Shown: positions 43,278 through 51,739 of the stretch, one piece after another
Position numbering within the stretch: the stretch's first letter is position 1
How the letters are laid out: each line of letters opens with the position of its first letter
Assembly (NCBI RefSeq): GCF_001514145.1
Contig: NZ_KQ948664.1
Span: forward strand, 240,523 to 304,522
Direction: 5' to 3'
From: Streptomyces canus
GTDB lineage: Bacteria; Actinomycetota; Actinomycetes; Streptomycetales; Streptomycetaceae
DNA: 64,000 bases
Program-made: the position numbers and the translations under genes
Notes under the pieces: generated by a model
What the model was told of the DNA's origin: nothing
Database searches by the model: none
Seen by the model: the letters and a program-made list of their open reading frames with translations, nothing else

Positions 43278-44785
43278 GCACCGCCTCCCGGGGCCTGCCG
43301 TATACCGGTGACGACAAGGGCGCCCGGGTCCAGACGGCCTGTGCCCAGGGGAACCACGGCCACGTATCCGTCGCCCTGGGTGCCGGCCCGGACCTGCACC
43401 CGACGCTGTGTGCCGTCCGCCGCCACGACGGTGACCGCGCTCTTGCCGTCCGAGCCCACGGACACGGCGGTGACCGGCACCACCAGTGCCTTGCCGTCCG
43501 TGGAACCGGCCTCGACGGTCAGCCGCACCTCCTGACGCGCCAGCGCGCGGTCCAGGGGCTTGTCGGGCTCCACCACGACCGGGTAGCCCTGGCTCGCGGC
43601 CGGGGCGCGTTCGCCGTCCGACCCGTCCTCGGAGGTGCCGTCCTGCTCCTGGCCCTCGTCCAGGGTCTCCGACACGGACCGCACCTTCCCCGGGACGGTG
43701 GTCCCGGAGCGCTCGGCGAGGATCTCGACCCGCTGTCCGGCCCTGACCAGGCCCTTCTGACGTTCCTGCAGATATCCCCGGACGACGAGCCTGCCCGCGG
43801 ACACCGTCATCACGCCGGCGGTCACCCGCGCGCCGACCGCCCCGGACACCGAGTCCACCCGGGCCGGGAAACCGGGCAGGAACACGACCTCGCCGGCGGG
43901 CAGCATGGGACCGGCGGCGGCCTGGGCATCGGCCAGGTTCTGACGAGCCGTCTGCAGGTCCTCCCGCGCCCACTCGACGGCACGCCGGGCCTCGGCGTCG
44001 CCACCGCCACCGGTGTTCGTGCCGTCCTCGCCGTCGGCCGGTGTTCCCGAGGGAGACGGCGCGGCCGTGTCTGCGGCCGACTGCGCCTGCTCCAGCGCGC
44101 GTTCGGCGGACCGTACGCCCTCCTCCGCCGCCTCGACCGCCTCGCCGTCGTCGTCGACCGCGGGCCTGGGGTCGTAGCCGAGCCCGGCGTAGAAGGCCTG
44201 GAGCGCCGATTTCGTACCGGCCCGGAAGGTGCCGGACGGGTCGTTCCCGGTGCCGTGCCCGAGGTTCCGCAGCGCGTTCTGCAGCTGGGCGACGTCGTCG
44301 CCCTTGGCCCCGGGCTTGAGGTCCCGGTACACGGGGAGCTCGCCCTTCAGGACGAACACCGGGCGGCCGGACACCTCCAGCAGCAGCTGACCGGCCCGGA
44401 TCGTGTCCCCGGCGTCGACCGGGAGCTTCGTCACCACGGGTTCGGCGGCGCCCTCACCGCCCGACGCGACGGGCGCCACGGTCACGGACTGTCCGGCCGC
44501 CACGGTGCCGCGCAGCACCACGGTCTCCTTCAGCACCCGCCGCTCCACCGGCGCGGTCAGCACGTCCGCGGCCGGTGGCTTCGTGTCGGCGGCGGCCTGG
44601 GCCGGTGACTTGATGACCTGTGAGGCGGCGAAGCCGGCCGCCGCCAGCAGGGTCGACCCCACGGAGACGGCGGCCACCCACCGGCGGCGGGTCATCCGGG
44701 CCCTCGCGGTCGGCTCGGTGTCCGGCGCCGGCCGCAGCTGGTCCGGGCGCGCCTGCTCCGGCTCGGATCGCGTCTGATGATCCAT
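43274..44785 (-). CDS. membrane-fusion-type adaptor with peptidoglycan-binding domain
   Basis: 503 residues. One N-terminal helix (RRRWVAAVSVGSTLLAAAGFAAS), a barrel-type N-terminal part, a PG_binding_1 domain (DLKPGAKGDDVAQLQNALRNLGHGTGNDPSGTFRAGTKSALQAFYAGLGYDPR), an alpha-hairpin (about 210-285), and a C-terminal RND/HlyD-like beta part (VVVPVTAVSVGSDGKSAVTVVAADGTQRRVQVRAGTQGDGYVAV). Gram-positive relatives (YknX-like) pair with MacB-type ABC proteins. The wall-binding domain would tie the complex to peptidoglycan. Confidence 0.87.
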   Translation of the reverse strand: MDHQTRSEPEQARPDQLRPAPDTEPTARARMTRRRWVAAVSVGSTLLAAAGFAASQVIKSPAQAAADTKPPAADVLTAPVERRVLKETVVLRGTVAAGQSVTVAPVASGGEGAAEPVVTKLPVDAGDTIRAGQLLLEVSGRPVFVLKGELPVYRDLKPGAKGDDVAQLQNALRNLGHGTGNDPSGTFRAGTKSALQAFYAGLGYDPRPAVDDDGEAVEAAEEGVRSAERALEQAQSAADTAAPSPSGTPADGEDGTNTGGGGDAEARRAVEWAREDLQTARQNLADAQAAAGPMLPAGEVVFLPGFPARVDSVSGAVGARVTAGVMTVSAGRLVVRGYLQERQKGLVRAGQRVEILAERSGTTVPGKVRSVSETLDEGQEQDGTSEDGSDGERAPAASQGYPVVVEPDKPLDRALARQEVRLTVEAGSTDGKALVVPVTAVSVGSDGKSAVTVVAADGTQRRVQVRAGTQGDGYVAVVPLGTGRLDPGALVVTGIRQAPGGGA

Positions 44786-44788
44786 CGC

Positions 44789-45745
44789 TCACCCGGCCTG
44801 CGCGGCAGCGGCGGCCTTGAGCATGGTGTCGATGTTCTTCCTGACATCGGCGAGCGCCTCGGCGTTCTGCTCCACGGCCTGCTCCTGGTAGGCGTAGTCG
44901 ACCGCGAACCAGACGCCCACCACGTTGTGCTTCGCACGGCACTCCTGGTCGGCCGTGGCGACCTGGATCTCGTGCCGGGTCGGCTGCGGCGTCTTCGCCC
45001 ATTCCTCGTCGCCGAGGGCCGCCAGCGGGTCGGTGTAGTCGAAGCCCTTGTCCTTCATGCAGGTCGACCACGTGGCGAACACCGCGCGGGTGCGCTTGTC
45101 CTGCTGGGCCTTGGTGAGCGTGTCGAACTTGAGGTCGTTGGCCAGCTTCGCGTCGCCCGTGTTCCCGTTGACCGAGCCGGTGAGCTTCTTGCGCCCCTCT
45201 CCGACACACCCGTGGTCCGGTACCTTCTGGCCGTTGACGACCTGTCCGCCGGGCCCGAACTTCTGCTTGGGGTCGTCCGATCCGCGCTCGGCCGTCTGCA
45301 TCGCGGCCGTCATCTTCTGGCCCTTGTTCCCCCAGGGGCTGTCGTCCTCCACACCGCCCGCGGCGTGGTAGCCCCACTTCTCCGCGTCCTCGGCGTTCTG
45401 CCGTCCGAAGCGACCGTCGGTCCGCGTGGTCGGGGCGTCACCCGAGGACGCGGCGGTCGCGGCCGCCGGGGGCGTGTAGTCGAATCCGAAGCGCTTCATG
45501 CAGTCGGTCAGGATGCCCGCGTAGGCGTTGTTGATGGTCTCGCTCTGCTCCGGGTTCAGCAGATAGGTGTCCAAGGGCATCGACTTGTCATTGGCGTTGG
45601 TGATCTTCGGGGTTTCGGCCACGGCGGGAGGTGCCTTGGGATTCCCCTTCGATTCCGCCGAAGAGCTGTCGCCGTCCGAACAGCCGGCCAGGAGAAACGG
45701 CACACAGACCAGGAGAGCAGAAAAGCGGCGCATTGCACGAGACAC
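44789..45745 (-). CDS. lipoprotein heading the ABC export operon
   Basis: 318 residues from GTG 45745 (ATG 45733 is possible). Signal with lipobox: SALLVCVPFLLAGC. The mature part contains two similar Cys-containing phrases, AGILTDCMKRFGFDYTPP and FATWSTCMKDKGFDYTDP, suggesting an internal duplication. No enzyme motif. It ends 3 bp before the adaptor gene, so it is probably a substrate-binding or sensor part of the exporter. GGAAGAAG is 10 bp before GTG 45745. Confidence 0.8.
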   Translation of the reverse strand: MSRAMRRFSALLVCVPFLLAGCSDGDSSSAESKGNPKAPPAVAETPKITNANDKSMPLDTYLLNPEQSETINNAYAGILTDCMKRFGFDYTPPAAATAASSGDAPTTRTDGRFGRQNAEDAEKWGYHAAGGVEDDSPWGNKGQKMTAAMQTAERGSDDPKQKFGPGGQVVNGQKVPDHGCVGEGRKKLTGSVNGNTGDAKLANDLKFDTLTKAQQDKRTRAVFATWSTCMKDKGFDYTDPLAALGDEEWAKTPQPTRHEIQVATADQECRAKHNVVGVWFAVDYAYQEQAVEQNAEALADVRKNIDTMLKAAAAAQAG

Positions 45746-45852
45746 GATGGTGGCTTCTTCCGATTCTTCTGAGTGGGGTTCCGATTCCGGGCTCGATTCC
45801 CGTGCCGGGGGTACGAGCAGAAGCCCGCACCCCCGCGTCCTTCGGACGGGAC

Positions 45853-46266
45853 TCAGATGTTCTGGCCCGATGCGTTGTTGTTCTTCAGAGACGAGTTGAG
45901 GTTGACGGTCGCGTAGGACGGGATGGTCTGACAGGCGACGGAGCAGCTGTAGCCGCTGTTGTAGTAGACCCGGAAGTTCGAGCTGATCCAGCTGTCCACC
46001 GCGGCGGCGTGGTTCTTGACCTCGACGCCGGCTCCGGCGCTGCCGTTTCTCCCGCTGCTGAAGTAGCGGCCCTGGTAGTCCGGGACCTTGTCGTACTGCA
46101 CGTAGACCGCGCCGTAGCCATAGCTGCTCGAGTTGAAGTACAGGCAGACCTCGCCCGTCGCGCAGTCGTAGTTGATCGCGGCCGACGCCGGTGCCGCCGT
46201 CACCAGGCCGGCGCTCAGTGCGCCGCCCGCCACCGCGGTCGCCGCGATGAGTTTCCTGATTCGCAT
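45853..46266 (-). CDS. secreted peptidase-inhibitor-I36-like protein
   Basis: 137 residues with a clean signal peptide (MRIRKLIAATAVAGGALSAGLVTAAPASA) and a mature ~108-residue beta-rich domain (CATGEVCLYFNSSSYGYGAVYVQYDKVPDYQ) like the I36/beta-gamma-crystallin fold of Streptomyces protease inhibitors such as SMPI. Four cysteines in two pairs (CATGEVC; CSVAC) could form disulfides. GAAAGG precedes ATG 46266. It lies upstream of the exporter operon on the same strand (107-bp gap from the lipoprotein) and could be its cargo or a neighbour only. Confidence 0.78.
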   Translation of the reverse strand: MRIRKLIAATAVAGGALSAGLVTAAPASAAINYDCATGEVCLYFNSSSYGYGAVYVQYDKVPDYQGRYFSSGRNGSAGAGVEVKNHAAAVDSWISSNFRVYYNSGYSCSVACQTIPSYATVNLNSSLKNNNASGQNI

Positions 46267-46679
46267 GCCGATCCCTTTCTGTTGCGGTTCGGATTACTCC
46301 GGATACGCTCACAAGAAAGGGCAGCCTCTCGCTGTGCTGCCGCTGCGAATTCGGAACAGGTGGAACGGGACGAGACTCTTGCTGAGAACGGCCGAGAGGA
46401 TCTGCCCACTGCGCGGACTGCTGCCTCGAATTCGCGTTCCCCAGACTAGGTCGCGTTTCGCTCGGCGGCCGTTCCATTTCTTTTGGGGACGTCCGAAAAG
46501 CGATCAACCATCCGTGTTTACGAGGGTGGCGGCGACGTAAACCACCGCCCGGTATGTCGTGGTTGACCATGAAATACCCCCTGATGGAATACGAAATTCC
46601 ATGTATGTGGAATGGATGACTCTGGCGGGAATCTTGTGCCCGCTGTGACCGCCGAAGCGGAAGAGGACGGACGGGTGTG
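46267..46679. other. 413-bp intergenic region with nested GGAAT palindromes
   Basis: No convincing gene. A frame starting at 46570 after GGGGG has a TTA codon but no family match. The region holds GTTTACG/CGTAAAC arms at 46516-46522 and 46536-46542, and nested palindromes at 46584-46613. It probably carries the I36-like gene promoter. Confidence 0.45.
46584..46613. promoter_or_regulatory. overlapping palindromes ATGGAAT-N5-ATTCCAT and ATTCCA-N6-TGGAAT
   Basis: The shared central arm ATTCCA (46596-46601) can pair with either neighbour, giving three alternating half-sites with similar spacing. It is a candidate cooperative operator about 320 bp upstream of the I36-like gene. Confidence 0.4.
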
Positions 46680-47546
46680 TCATCCGCCGGCCTCCTCAGC
46701 GGCGTCGTTCACCCGCGGCTCGACCCACTGCTGCCACCGCTTGCTCGTCGCGAGGGCCTGCACCTGGGCCGCCCGGTACGCGGTCCCGGTCGCGGTCACG
46801 ACCACGCGCGTACCGTCCGGGCGCAGTACGTCGGCGGTGAGTTCGGCGGCGGAGCCGCTGCCGCGTTCGTGGAAGAGCAGTACCGACCCGTCCCCCAGCT
46901 TGGCGATCCGGCAGCCGTCGTCCCCCGACCGGCAGGCGTAGTGCCGGCCCAGGCCGTCGGACGAGGGCATGTGGGTCGGACCCACCACCTCGGGCTTGCT
47001 CGACTGGCGGCTTCCGGGCCAGGCGCCACCGTCCTGGCCGCTCTTCTTCGGCTCCTGGACGAACGCCCCCTGCAGCCACACGGCCACCGTGCCCCCGTCC
47101 GCCAACGCGACCTTGCCGTACGTCTGTACGGCGGTGTACGCCGGGTCGCTGTCCCGCGACTCGGTCTTCGTCACCGAGGGCCCGCCCGGCAGCAGCTCGG
47201 TCAGCAGGGCGACCGTGGCGGCACCGGTCACGGGTTCCTTGCCCGGCGGGGCGGAGTCGCTGCCGACGGAGAAGTCGGGCAGAGCGACGGTCTGCATCGT
47301 GTCCCCCCGCTGTCCGGGCAGGGCGAGGAGCAGCGCCGCGGCCGTCAGTGCCGCCGCCGCCGACACGGACGTGCTCCACAGCGCCAGCCGCCTGCGGCGC
47401 CGGGTGCGGGTGCCCCGGGCCACCCCGCCCGCCACCATGAACTCGGTGCGCAGGGGGAGGTCGTTCAGCGCGGTGTCCAGGACGCGGGAGAACTCGCGGC
47501 CGTACCGCAGGTCGTCGTCGAGGGGTGGGGACTCGTCGTGCCGCAT
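46680..47546 (-). CDS. membrane partner of the ECF sigma factor (putative anti-sigma-like)
   Basis: 288 residues: a short cytoplasmic part (about 1-55, ending GTRTRRRRRLAL), one helix (SVSAAAALTAAALLLALPG) and an outward domain of ~200 residues with three cysteines (one in YACRSGDDGCRIAKLGDGSVLLFHERG). It follows the sigma gene by 67 bp, the usual place for an anti-sigma factor. The zinc-binding HxxxCxxC motif of classic anti-sigmas is absent, so the regulatory role is inferred from position only. Confidence 0.65.
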   Translation of the reverse strand: MRHDESPPLDDDLRYGREFSRVLDTALNDLPLRTEFMVAGGVARGTRTRRRRRLALWSTSVSAAAALTAAALLLALPGQRGDTMQTVALPDFSVGSDSAPPGKEPVTGAATVALLTELLPGGPSVTKTESRDSDPAYTAVQTYGKVALADGGTVAVWLQGAFVQEPKKSGQDGGAWPGSRQSSKPEVVGPTHMPSSDGLGRHYACRSGDDGCRIAKLGDGSVLLFHERGSGSAAELTADVLRPDGTRVVVTATGTAYRAAQVQALATSKRWQQWVEPRVNDAAEEAGG

Positions 47547-47613
47547 GGGTGCACCGTCCTTTCCGGTGTCGTGGGGTCCAGGGCGGGTCCGGCCGCCGGG
47601 GCCGGAATCGGGG

Positions 47614-48120
47614 TCAGTGCACGGCGATCGAGTCCTGTCCGTCCCCTATCGTCCGGCGCAGTCTGGCCAGGGCTCTGCTGCTGCGGTTGCGCACCGAACC
47701 CTTGGTCATGCCCAGCACGGACGCGGTCTCCTCCACACTGCGGTCCTCCCAGTAGCGCAGGACGACGACCGCTCGATCGCGTGGCGGCAGTTCTGCCAGT
47801 GCGGCGAGCAAGGTGACGCGCAGGGCGCTGTCCGGGCCGGAGGAGGCGTGCTCGGGCAGTGCCGCCACGGGATGCTCCGAGGAGCGCCGCAGCCGCCGGT
47901 GCGAGATGTAGGTGCGCATGAGCACCGTGTGGGCGTACGCCTCCGGGCTGTCCGCGCGCCGTACCCGGGACCAGGACGAGAAGATCTTTCCGAGTGCCGT
48001 CTGCACCAGGTCCTCGGCCAGGTGCCAGTCGCCGCTCATCAGCAGGGCGGTGCGGAAGAGGCGCGGTGTGAGGGCGCGGGCGAACCCCTGGAACTCGTCC
48101 AGAGTGTTGGCAGTCGACAC
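47614..48120 (-). CDS. ECF sigma factor (SigE-family type)
   Basis: 168 residues: region 2 (ARALTPRLFRTALLMSGDWHLAEDLVQTALGKIFSSWSRVRRADSPEAYAHTVLMRTYISHRRLRR) and region 4 (LAALAELPPRDRAVVVLRYWEDRSVEETASVLGMTKGSVRNRSSRALARLRRTI), linked by ~25 residues. This resembles the SANT-type SigE family common in actinobacteria. GTG 48120 is chosen to give VSTANTLDEFQGFARALTPRLFRTAL, the standard N-terminus. The trigger is unknown; the downstream membrane protein is the likely sensor. Confidence 0.88.
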   Translation of the reverse strand: MSTANTLDEFQGFARALTPRLFRTALLMSGDWHLAEDLVQTALGKIFSSWSRVRRADSPEAYAHTVLMRTYISHRRLRRSSEHPVAALPEHASSGPDSALRVTLLAALAELPPRDRAVVVLRYWEDRSVEETASVLGMTKGSVRNRSSRALARLRRTIGDGQDSIAVH

Positions 48121-48225
48121 TCGGTTCCGCCCTCTCCTCGCCGTCAGCTCCTCCACACCCGGTAGACGCGTCGGCCCACCGCCTGTGTCACACCCGGCCC
48201 GGAGATTTTTTCCGGGTACGAAAAC

Positions 48226-48265
48226 GGCGGCGGCCCGCTCCCCACGAGGGGAGCGGGCCGCCGCC
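48226..48265 (-). terminator. strong Rho-independent terminator of the acyl-CoA dehydrogenase gene
   Basis: A perfect 18-bp stem (48226-48243 with 48248-48265) and ACGA loop, followed on the minus strand by GTTTTCG. It lies 24 bp after the stop at 48290. Confidence 0.9.
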
Positions 48266-48289
48266 ACGGCGGGCCGGAGACCGGTCGGA

Positions 48290-50116
48290 TCAGAACGCGG
48301 CCTCGTCCAGCTCCATCAGGTCCAGCTCCACGCCCTCGGCGATCTTGCGGGCCAGCGTCACGCCGGGCAGGACGTTGGCCGCGAAGAACTTCGCCGCCGC
48401 GATCTTGCCGGTGTAGAACGCCTTGTCCTTGGCGGAGGCGGTCTCCAGCTTCTCGGCGGCGATCGCGGCGCCCTTGAGGAGCAGATAGCCGACCACGACG
48501 TCACCCGAGGCCAGCAGCAGGCGGCTGGTGTTGAGGCCCACCTTGTAGATGTTCTTGACGTCCTGCTCGGTGGCCGCGAGGTCGGTCAGCATCAGGCCGA
48601 CGATCGCCTCCAGCTCGACGGCCGCCTTGGCCAGGTGCTCACGGGCACCCGCGAGGTCCTCGCCGCCCGTGCCCAGCGCCAGGAACTTCTTGATGTCCTC
48701 GGCGAGGGAGTTGAGGGCCGCGCCCTGGTTGCGGACGATCTTCCGGAAGAAGAAGTCCTGGCCCTGGATCGCGGTGGTGCCCTCGTACAGGGTGTCGATC
48801 TTGGCGTCGCGGATGTACTGCTCGATCGGGTACTCCTGGAGGAACCCGGAGCCGCCGAAGGTCTGCAGCGACTGGGCGAGCTGCTCGTACCCCTTCTCGG
48901 AGCCGTAGCCCTTGACGATCGGCAGGAGCAGGTCGTTCAGCGCGTGCTCGGTCTTCGTGTCCTCGCCCGTGGCCTCCTTGACGGCGATCGCGTCCTGGAT
49001 CGAGGCGGTGTAGAGGACGAGCGCGCGCATGCCCTCCGCGTACGCCTTCTGCGTGATCAGCGAGCGGCGCACATCGGGGTGGTGGGTGATGGTGACCTTG
49101 GGCGCGGTCTTGTCCATGAAGTTCGCGAGGTCCGGGCCCTGCGCGCGCTCCTTGGCGTACTCCAGGGCGTTCAGGTAACCCGTCGACAGCGTGGAGATGG
49201 CCTTCGTGCCGACCATCATCCGCGCGAACTCGATGATCCGGAACATCTGGCGGATGCCGTCGTGCTTGTCGCCGATCAGCCAGCCCTTGGCGGGGTGCCG
49301 GTCGCCGAAGGTCATCTCGCAGGTGTTGGACGCCTTGAGGCCCATCTTGTGCTCGACGTTCGTCGCGTACACGCCGTTGCGCTCGCCCAGCTCGCCGGTC
49401 TCGAAGTCGAACAGGTACTTCGGGACGAGGAAGAGGGACAGCCCCTTGGTGCCGGGGCCGGCACCTTCCGGCCGCGCGAGCACGTAGTGAAGGATGTTCT
49501 CCTCCATGTCGTGCTCACCGGACGTGATGAAACGCTTGACGCCCTCGATGTGCCAGGAGCCGTCCTCCTGCTGGACCGCCTTGGTACGCCCGGCGCCGAC
49601 GTCGGAGCCCGCGTCGGGCTCGGTCAGCACCATGGTCGAGCCCCAGGTCCGCTCCACGGCGATCCGGGCGATCTTCTTCTGGACCTCGTTGCCCTCGTCG
49701 AAGAGGATCCCGGCGAACGCCGGGCCGGAGGAGTACATCCACACGGCCGGGTTCGCGCCGAGGATCAGCTCCGCGTACGACCAGATCAGGGACGGCGGAG
49801 CCGTCGTGCCGCCGATCTCCTCGGGAAGGCCGAGCCGCCAGTACTCGGAGTCCATGAAGGCCTTGTAGCTCTTCTTGAAGGACGCCGGGACCGGGGCGGT
49901 GTTCGTCTCCGGGTCGAAGACCGGCGGGTTGCGGTCGGCGTCCGCGAAGGACTCCGCCAGCTCGTTCTCGGAGAGTCGGGTCAGCTCCTCCAGGATGCTC
50001 TTCGCGGTCTCGACGTCCATCTCCGCGAACGGGCCGGTGCCGTACAGCTTGTCCCGCCCGAGTACTTCGAAGAGGTTGAACTCGATGTCGCGCAGATTCG
50101 ACTTGTAGTGCCCCAT
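48290..50116 (-). CDS. large acyl-CoA dehydrogenase (FadE5-type)
   Basis: 608 residues, the long form of acyl-CoA dehydrogenase with an extra C-terminal domain. Landmarks: MGHYKSNLRDIEFNLFEVLGRDKLYG (family N-terminus), TMVLTEPDAGSDVGAGRTKAVQQEDGSWHIEGVKRFITSGEHDMEENILHYVLARPEG, FGGSGFLQEYPIEQYIRDAKIDTLYEGTTAIQGQDF (FAD site and catalytic region), then the long C-terminal helical part. It performs the first oxidation of fatty acid beta-oxidation with broad chain length. ATG 50116 matches the family start; an operator-like palindrome lies about 85 bp upstream. Confidence 0.92.
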   Translation of the reverse strand: MGHYKSNLRDIEFNLFEVLGRDKLYGTGPFAEMDVETAKSILEELTRLSENELAESFADADRNPPVFDPETNTAPVPASFKKSYKAFMDSEYWRLGLPEEIGGTTAPPSLIWSYAELILGANPAVWMYSSGPAFAGILFDEGNEVQKKIARIAVERTWGSTMVLTEPDAGSDVGAGRTKAVQQEDGSWHIEGVKRFITSGEHDMEENILHYVLARPEGAGPGTKGLSLFLVPKYLFDFETGELGERNGVYATNVEHKMGLKASNTCEMTFGDRHPAKGWLIGDKHDGIRQMFRIIEFARMMVGTKAISTLSTGYLNALEYAKERAQGPDLANFMDKTAPKVTITHHPDVRRSLITQKAYAEGMRALVLYTASIQDAIAVKEATGEDTKTEHALNDLLLPIVKGYGSEKGYEQLAQSLQTFGGSGFLQEYPIEQYIRDAKIDTLYEGTTAIQGQDFFFRKIVRNQGAALNSLAEDIKKFLALGTGGEDLAGAREHLAKAAVELEAIVGLMLTDLAATEQDVKNIYKVGLNTSRLLLASGDVVVGYLLLKGAAIAAEKLETASAKDKAFYTGKIAAAKFFAANVLPGVTLARKIAEGVELDLMELDEAAF

Positions 50117-50200
50117 GGCGACGGCTCCGTTAAGAGTTCGGCGAGGCACGTCGTTCCTCGCGCTAGTTCACATACCAACAAGTAGCTACGATGATGATGC

Positions 50201-50212
50201 TACCCGTCGGTA
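50201..50212. promoter_or_regulatory. palindrome TACCCGTCGGTA upstream of the acyl-CoA dehydrogenase
   Basis: TACC/GGTA arms around four bases, 85 bp before the start at 50116. The form resembles TetR-type fatty-acid regulator sites. It lies between the dehydrogenase and the stop of the dioxygenase gene on the same strand, in a less G+C-rich stretch. Confidence 0.45.
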
Positions 50213-50248
50213 ATAAGTCGCAACCCCGATCCGGCCATCTGTGACGGT

Positions 50249-51106
50249 TCACACCGCGATGGTCAGGGTGGCGGTGTACCCCTCCGCCACGCTCCCCTTC
50301 ACCGCCGCGAGCTGTTGGTCGTGGCCGTCCCTGAAGACGCTGTCCGACTCCAGCGAGAGCCGGCCGAGGTTGTCCACGCTGCTCTCGTAGCCCTCGGTGG
50401 CGTACACCGTGTCGCAGACGTCCTTCGGGAGCGCGAGCTGCGAGGTGCTCGTGATCGCGGTGGCGCTCGTCGCGTCCTGGAGGCTGCCGTAGACCTCGAA
50501 GTGGATGTGCGGCCAACGGCCGGGGTAGCAGCCCGGGAAGACGCTGGTGAAGGTGACCTCTCCCCGGTCGTCGGTCTCCTGGACACCACGCAGGTAGTTC
50601 TCGTCGGCGACACCCTCGGTGTACAGCGAATAACCGCCCTCGCGGTCGCAGTGCCACACATAGACGGCCGCGCCCCGCTTCGGGGTCCCGCAGCCGGAGG
50701 CGGCGTCCACGACCGTGAGCGTGAAGGTCAGGGGGACTCCCTCGGCGGTCCCGCCCGCGGAGTCGCCGAAACTCCTGGTGATGTCGCCGCGGACGACCCC
50801 GCTCTCCTTCAGCACGTTCACGCCGTTCGAACCGTCACCGGGATAGGGCCCGGCGGTCTCCTCGGGGACGGTGACGCACTCGGCGGAACCCGCAGAACTC
50901 GCCGAGGGCGAAGAGGGCGAGTCGGCGGCCGCAGGAGAAGAGGTGTCGTCGGCGGTGCAGCCCACCAACGGCACCAGACCCGCCCCCACCCCCGCCATGA
51001 GGCGGATCATCCGTCGGCGGGCGAGCACGGGAAGGTCGTAGGAGAGCCCTCTGTCGTGCTCGTGGATCTCGTCCTCAGGGACCTCGTCGTCGTGATGTCG
51101 GCGCAT
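50249..51106 (-). CDS. exported intradiol dioxygenase-like lipoprotein
   Basis: 285 residues. The N-terminus has RRRMIRLMAGVGAGLVPLVGC, a twin-arginine-like signal with lipobox (Cys at ~50). The mature part contains ETAGPYPGDGSNGVNVL, AAVYVWHCDREGGYSLYTEG, YLRGVQETDDRGEVTFTSVFPGCYPGRWPHIHFEVYG: the Tyr and HxH iron ligands of intradiol ring-cleavage dioxygenases. Two further secreted members lie at 60418 and 62815, but this one is divergent from them. Natural substrate unknown, perhaps catechols in lignin or humus. GTG/ATG choice is not critical; ATG 51106 begins MRRHHDDEVPEDE. Confidence 0.85.
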   Translation of the reverse strand: MRRHHDDEVPEDEIHEHDRGLSYDLPVLARRRMIRLMAGVGAGLVPLVGCTADDTSSPAAADSPSSPSASSAGSAECVTVPEETAGPYPGDGSNGVNVLKESGVVRGDITRSFGDSAGGTAEGVPLTFTLTVVDAASGCGTPKRGAAVYVWHCDREGGYSLYTEGVADENYLRGVQETDDRGEVTFTSVFPGCYPGRWPHIHFEVYGSLQDATSATAITSTSQLALPKDVCDTVYATEGYESSVDNLGRLSLESDSVFRDGHDQQLAAVKGSVAEGYTATLTIAV

Positions 51107-51225
51107 GGATCGACGCTACGAGCGCGGGTCGCCGGAAGCCCAGGGCCGGCGGCTGTCGGGTCGCTGTCGGTTTCCGGCCGCCGGTAGCCGCCCGCCGCGC
51201 CCACCCCCTCGGTACTCTTACGCCC

Positions 51226-51702
51226 ATGTACGGCTACGACCAGAGCGCTGGTGCCCAGCAGCAGTACGGCGTCCCGCCACAGCAGCCCATGGCCGGCGGT
51301 GTGGGCGGGTACGGCCAGCAGCCGCCGCTGTACCCCGAGCCGTCCCCGCCCTCCCTCGCGGACGCGGTGCGCGCCTTCACCACCGGGCAGATGTCGGCCG
51401 AGGACTTCCAGCAGGTCTTCGCCACCTCCAAGGTCTACTGCCCGCGCGGCGACAACCCCGGATTCCTCGCTCTGCACAACACCCAGCAGCCGGTGATCCC
51501 CATGTTCACCACCCTCAAGGAGCTGCGGCGGTACGCGGGCAAGGAGTCCAAGTACTTCGTGATCACCGGCGCCGAGGTCCTCGACCTGCTGCCGACCGGG
51601 TACGGGTTCGTCCTCGACATGGAGGGTGAGCACCGGATCGTCTTCGACGCGAAGGCGGTGGAGCAGATGGTCGAGTTCGCCATGCGGAGGATGTACGGGT
51701 AG
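51226..51702 (+). CDS. SseB-like protein
   Basis: 158 residues. A Gln/Gly/Pro/Tyr-rich N-terminal 40 (MYGYDQSAGAQQQYGVPPQQP) precedes an SseB N-terminal domain (SLADAVRAFTTGQMSAEDFQQVFATSKVYCPRG, IPMFTTLKELRRYAGKESKYFVITGAEVLDLLPTGYGFVLDMEGEHRIVFDAKAVEQM). The role of SseB-domain proteins in actinobacteria is unclear. TACTCT (51213-51218) lies 7 bp before ATG 51226, so the transcript may be leaderless. Confidence 0.83.
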   Translation: MYGYDQSAGAQQQYGVPPQQPMAGGVGGYGQQPPLYPEPSPPSLADAVRAFTTGQMSAEDFQQVFATSKVYCPRGDNPGFLALHNTQQPVIPMFTTLKELRRYAGKESKYFVITGAEVLDLLPTGYGFVLDMEGEHRIVFDAKAVEQMVEFAMRRMYG

Positions 51703-51739
51703 CGCGCTCACCGCCCCGCGGGTTCAGGTGCCCGGAAGT

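Noticed and set aside
44789..46570. 593-residue minus-strand frame containing the lipoprotein
   Set aside because: Only the part after GTG 45745 is a protein with signal and lipobox; the upstream part crosses the I36-like gene in another frame.
46455..46570. Small frame with a TTA codon and GGGGG ribosome site, a possible bldA-dependent leader peptide
   Set aside because: No similarity or sensible end; the frame runs on as a shadow of other genes. Kept only as a remark.
46680..47546. Classic zinc-binding anti-sigma factor
   Set aside because: The HxxxCxxC motif is missing; only the position next to the sigma gene and the membrane topology agree.
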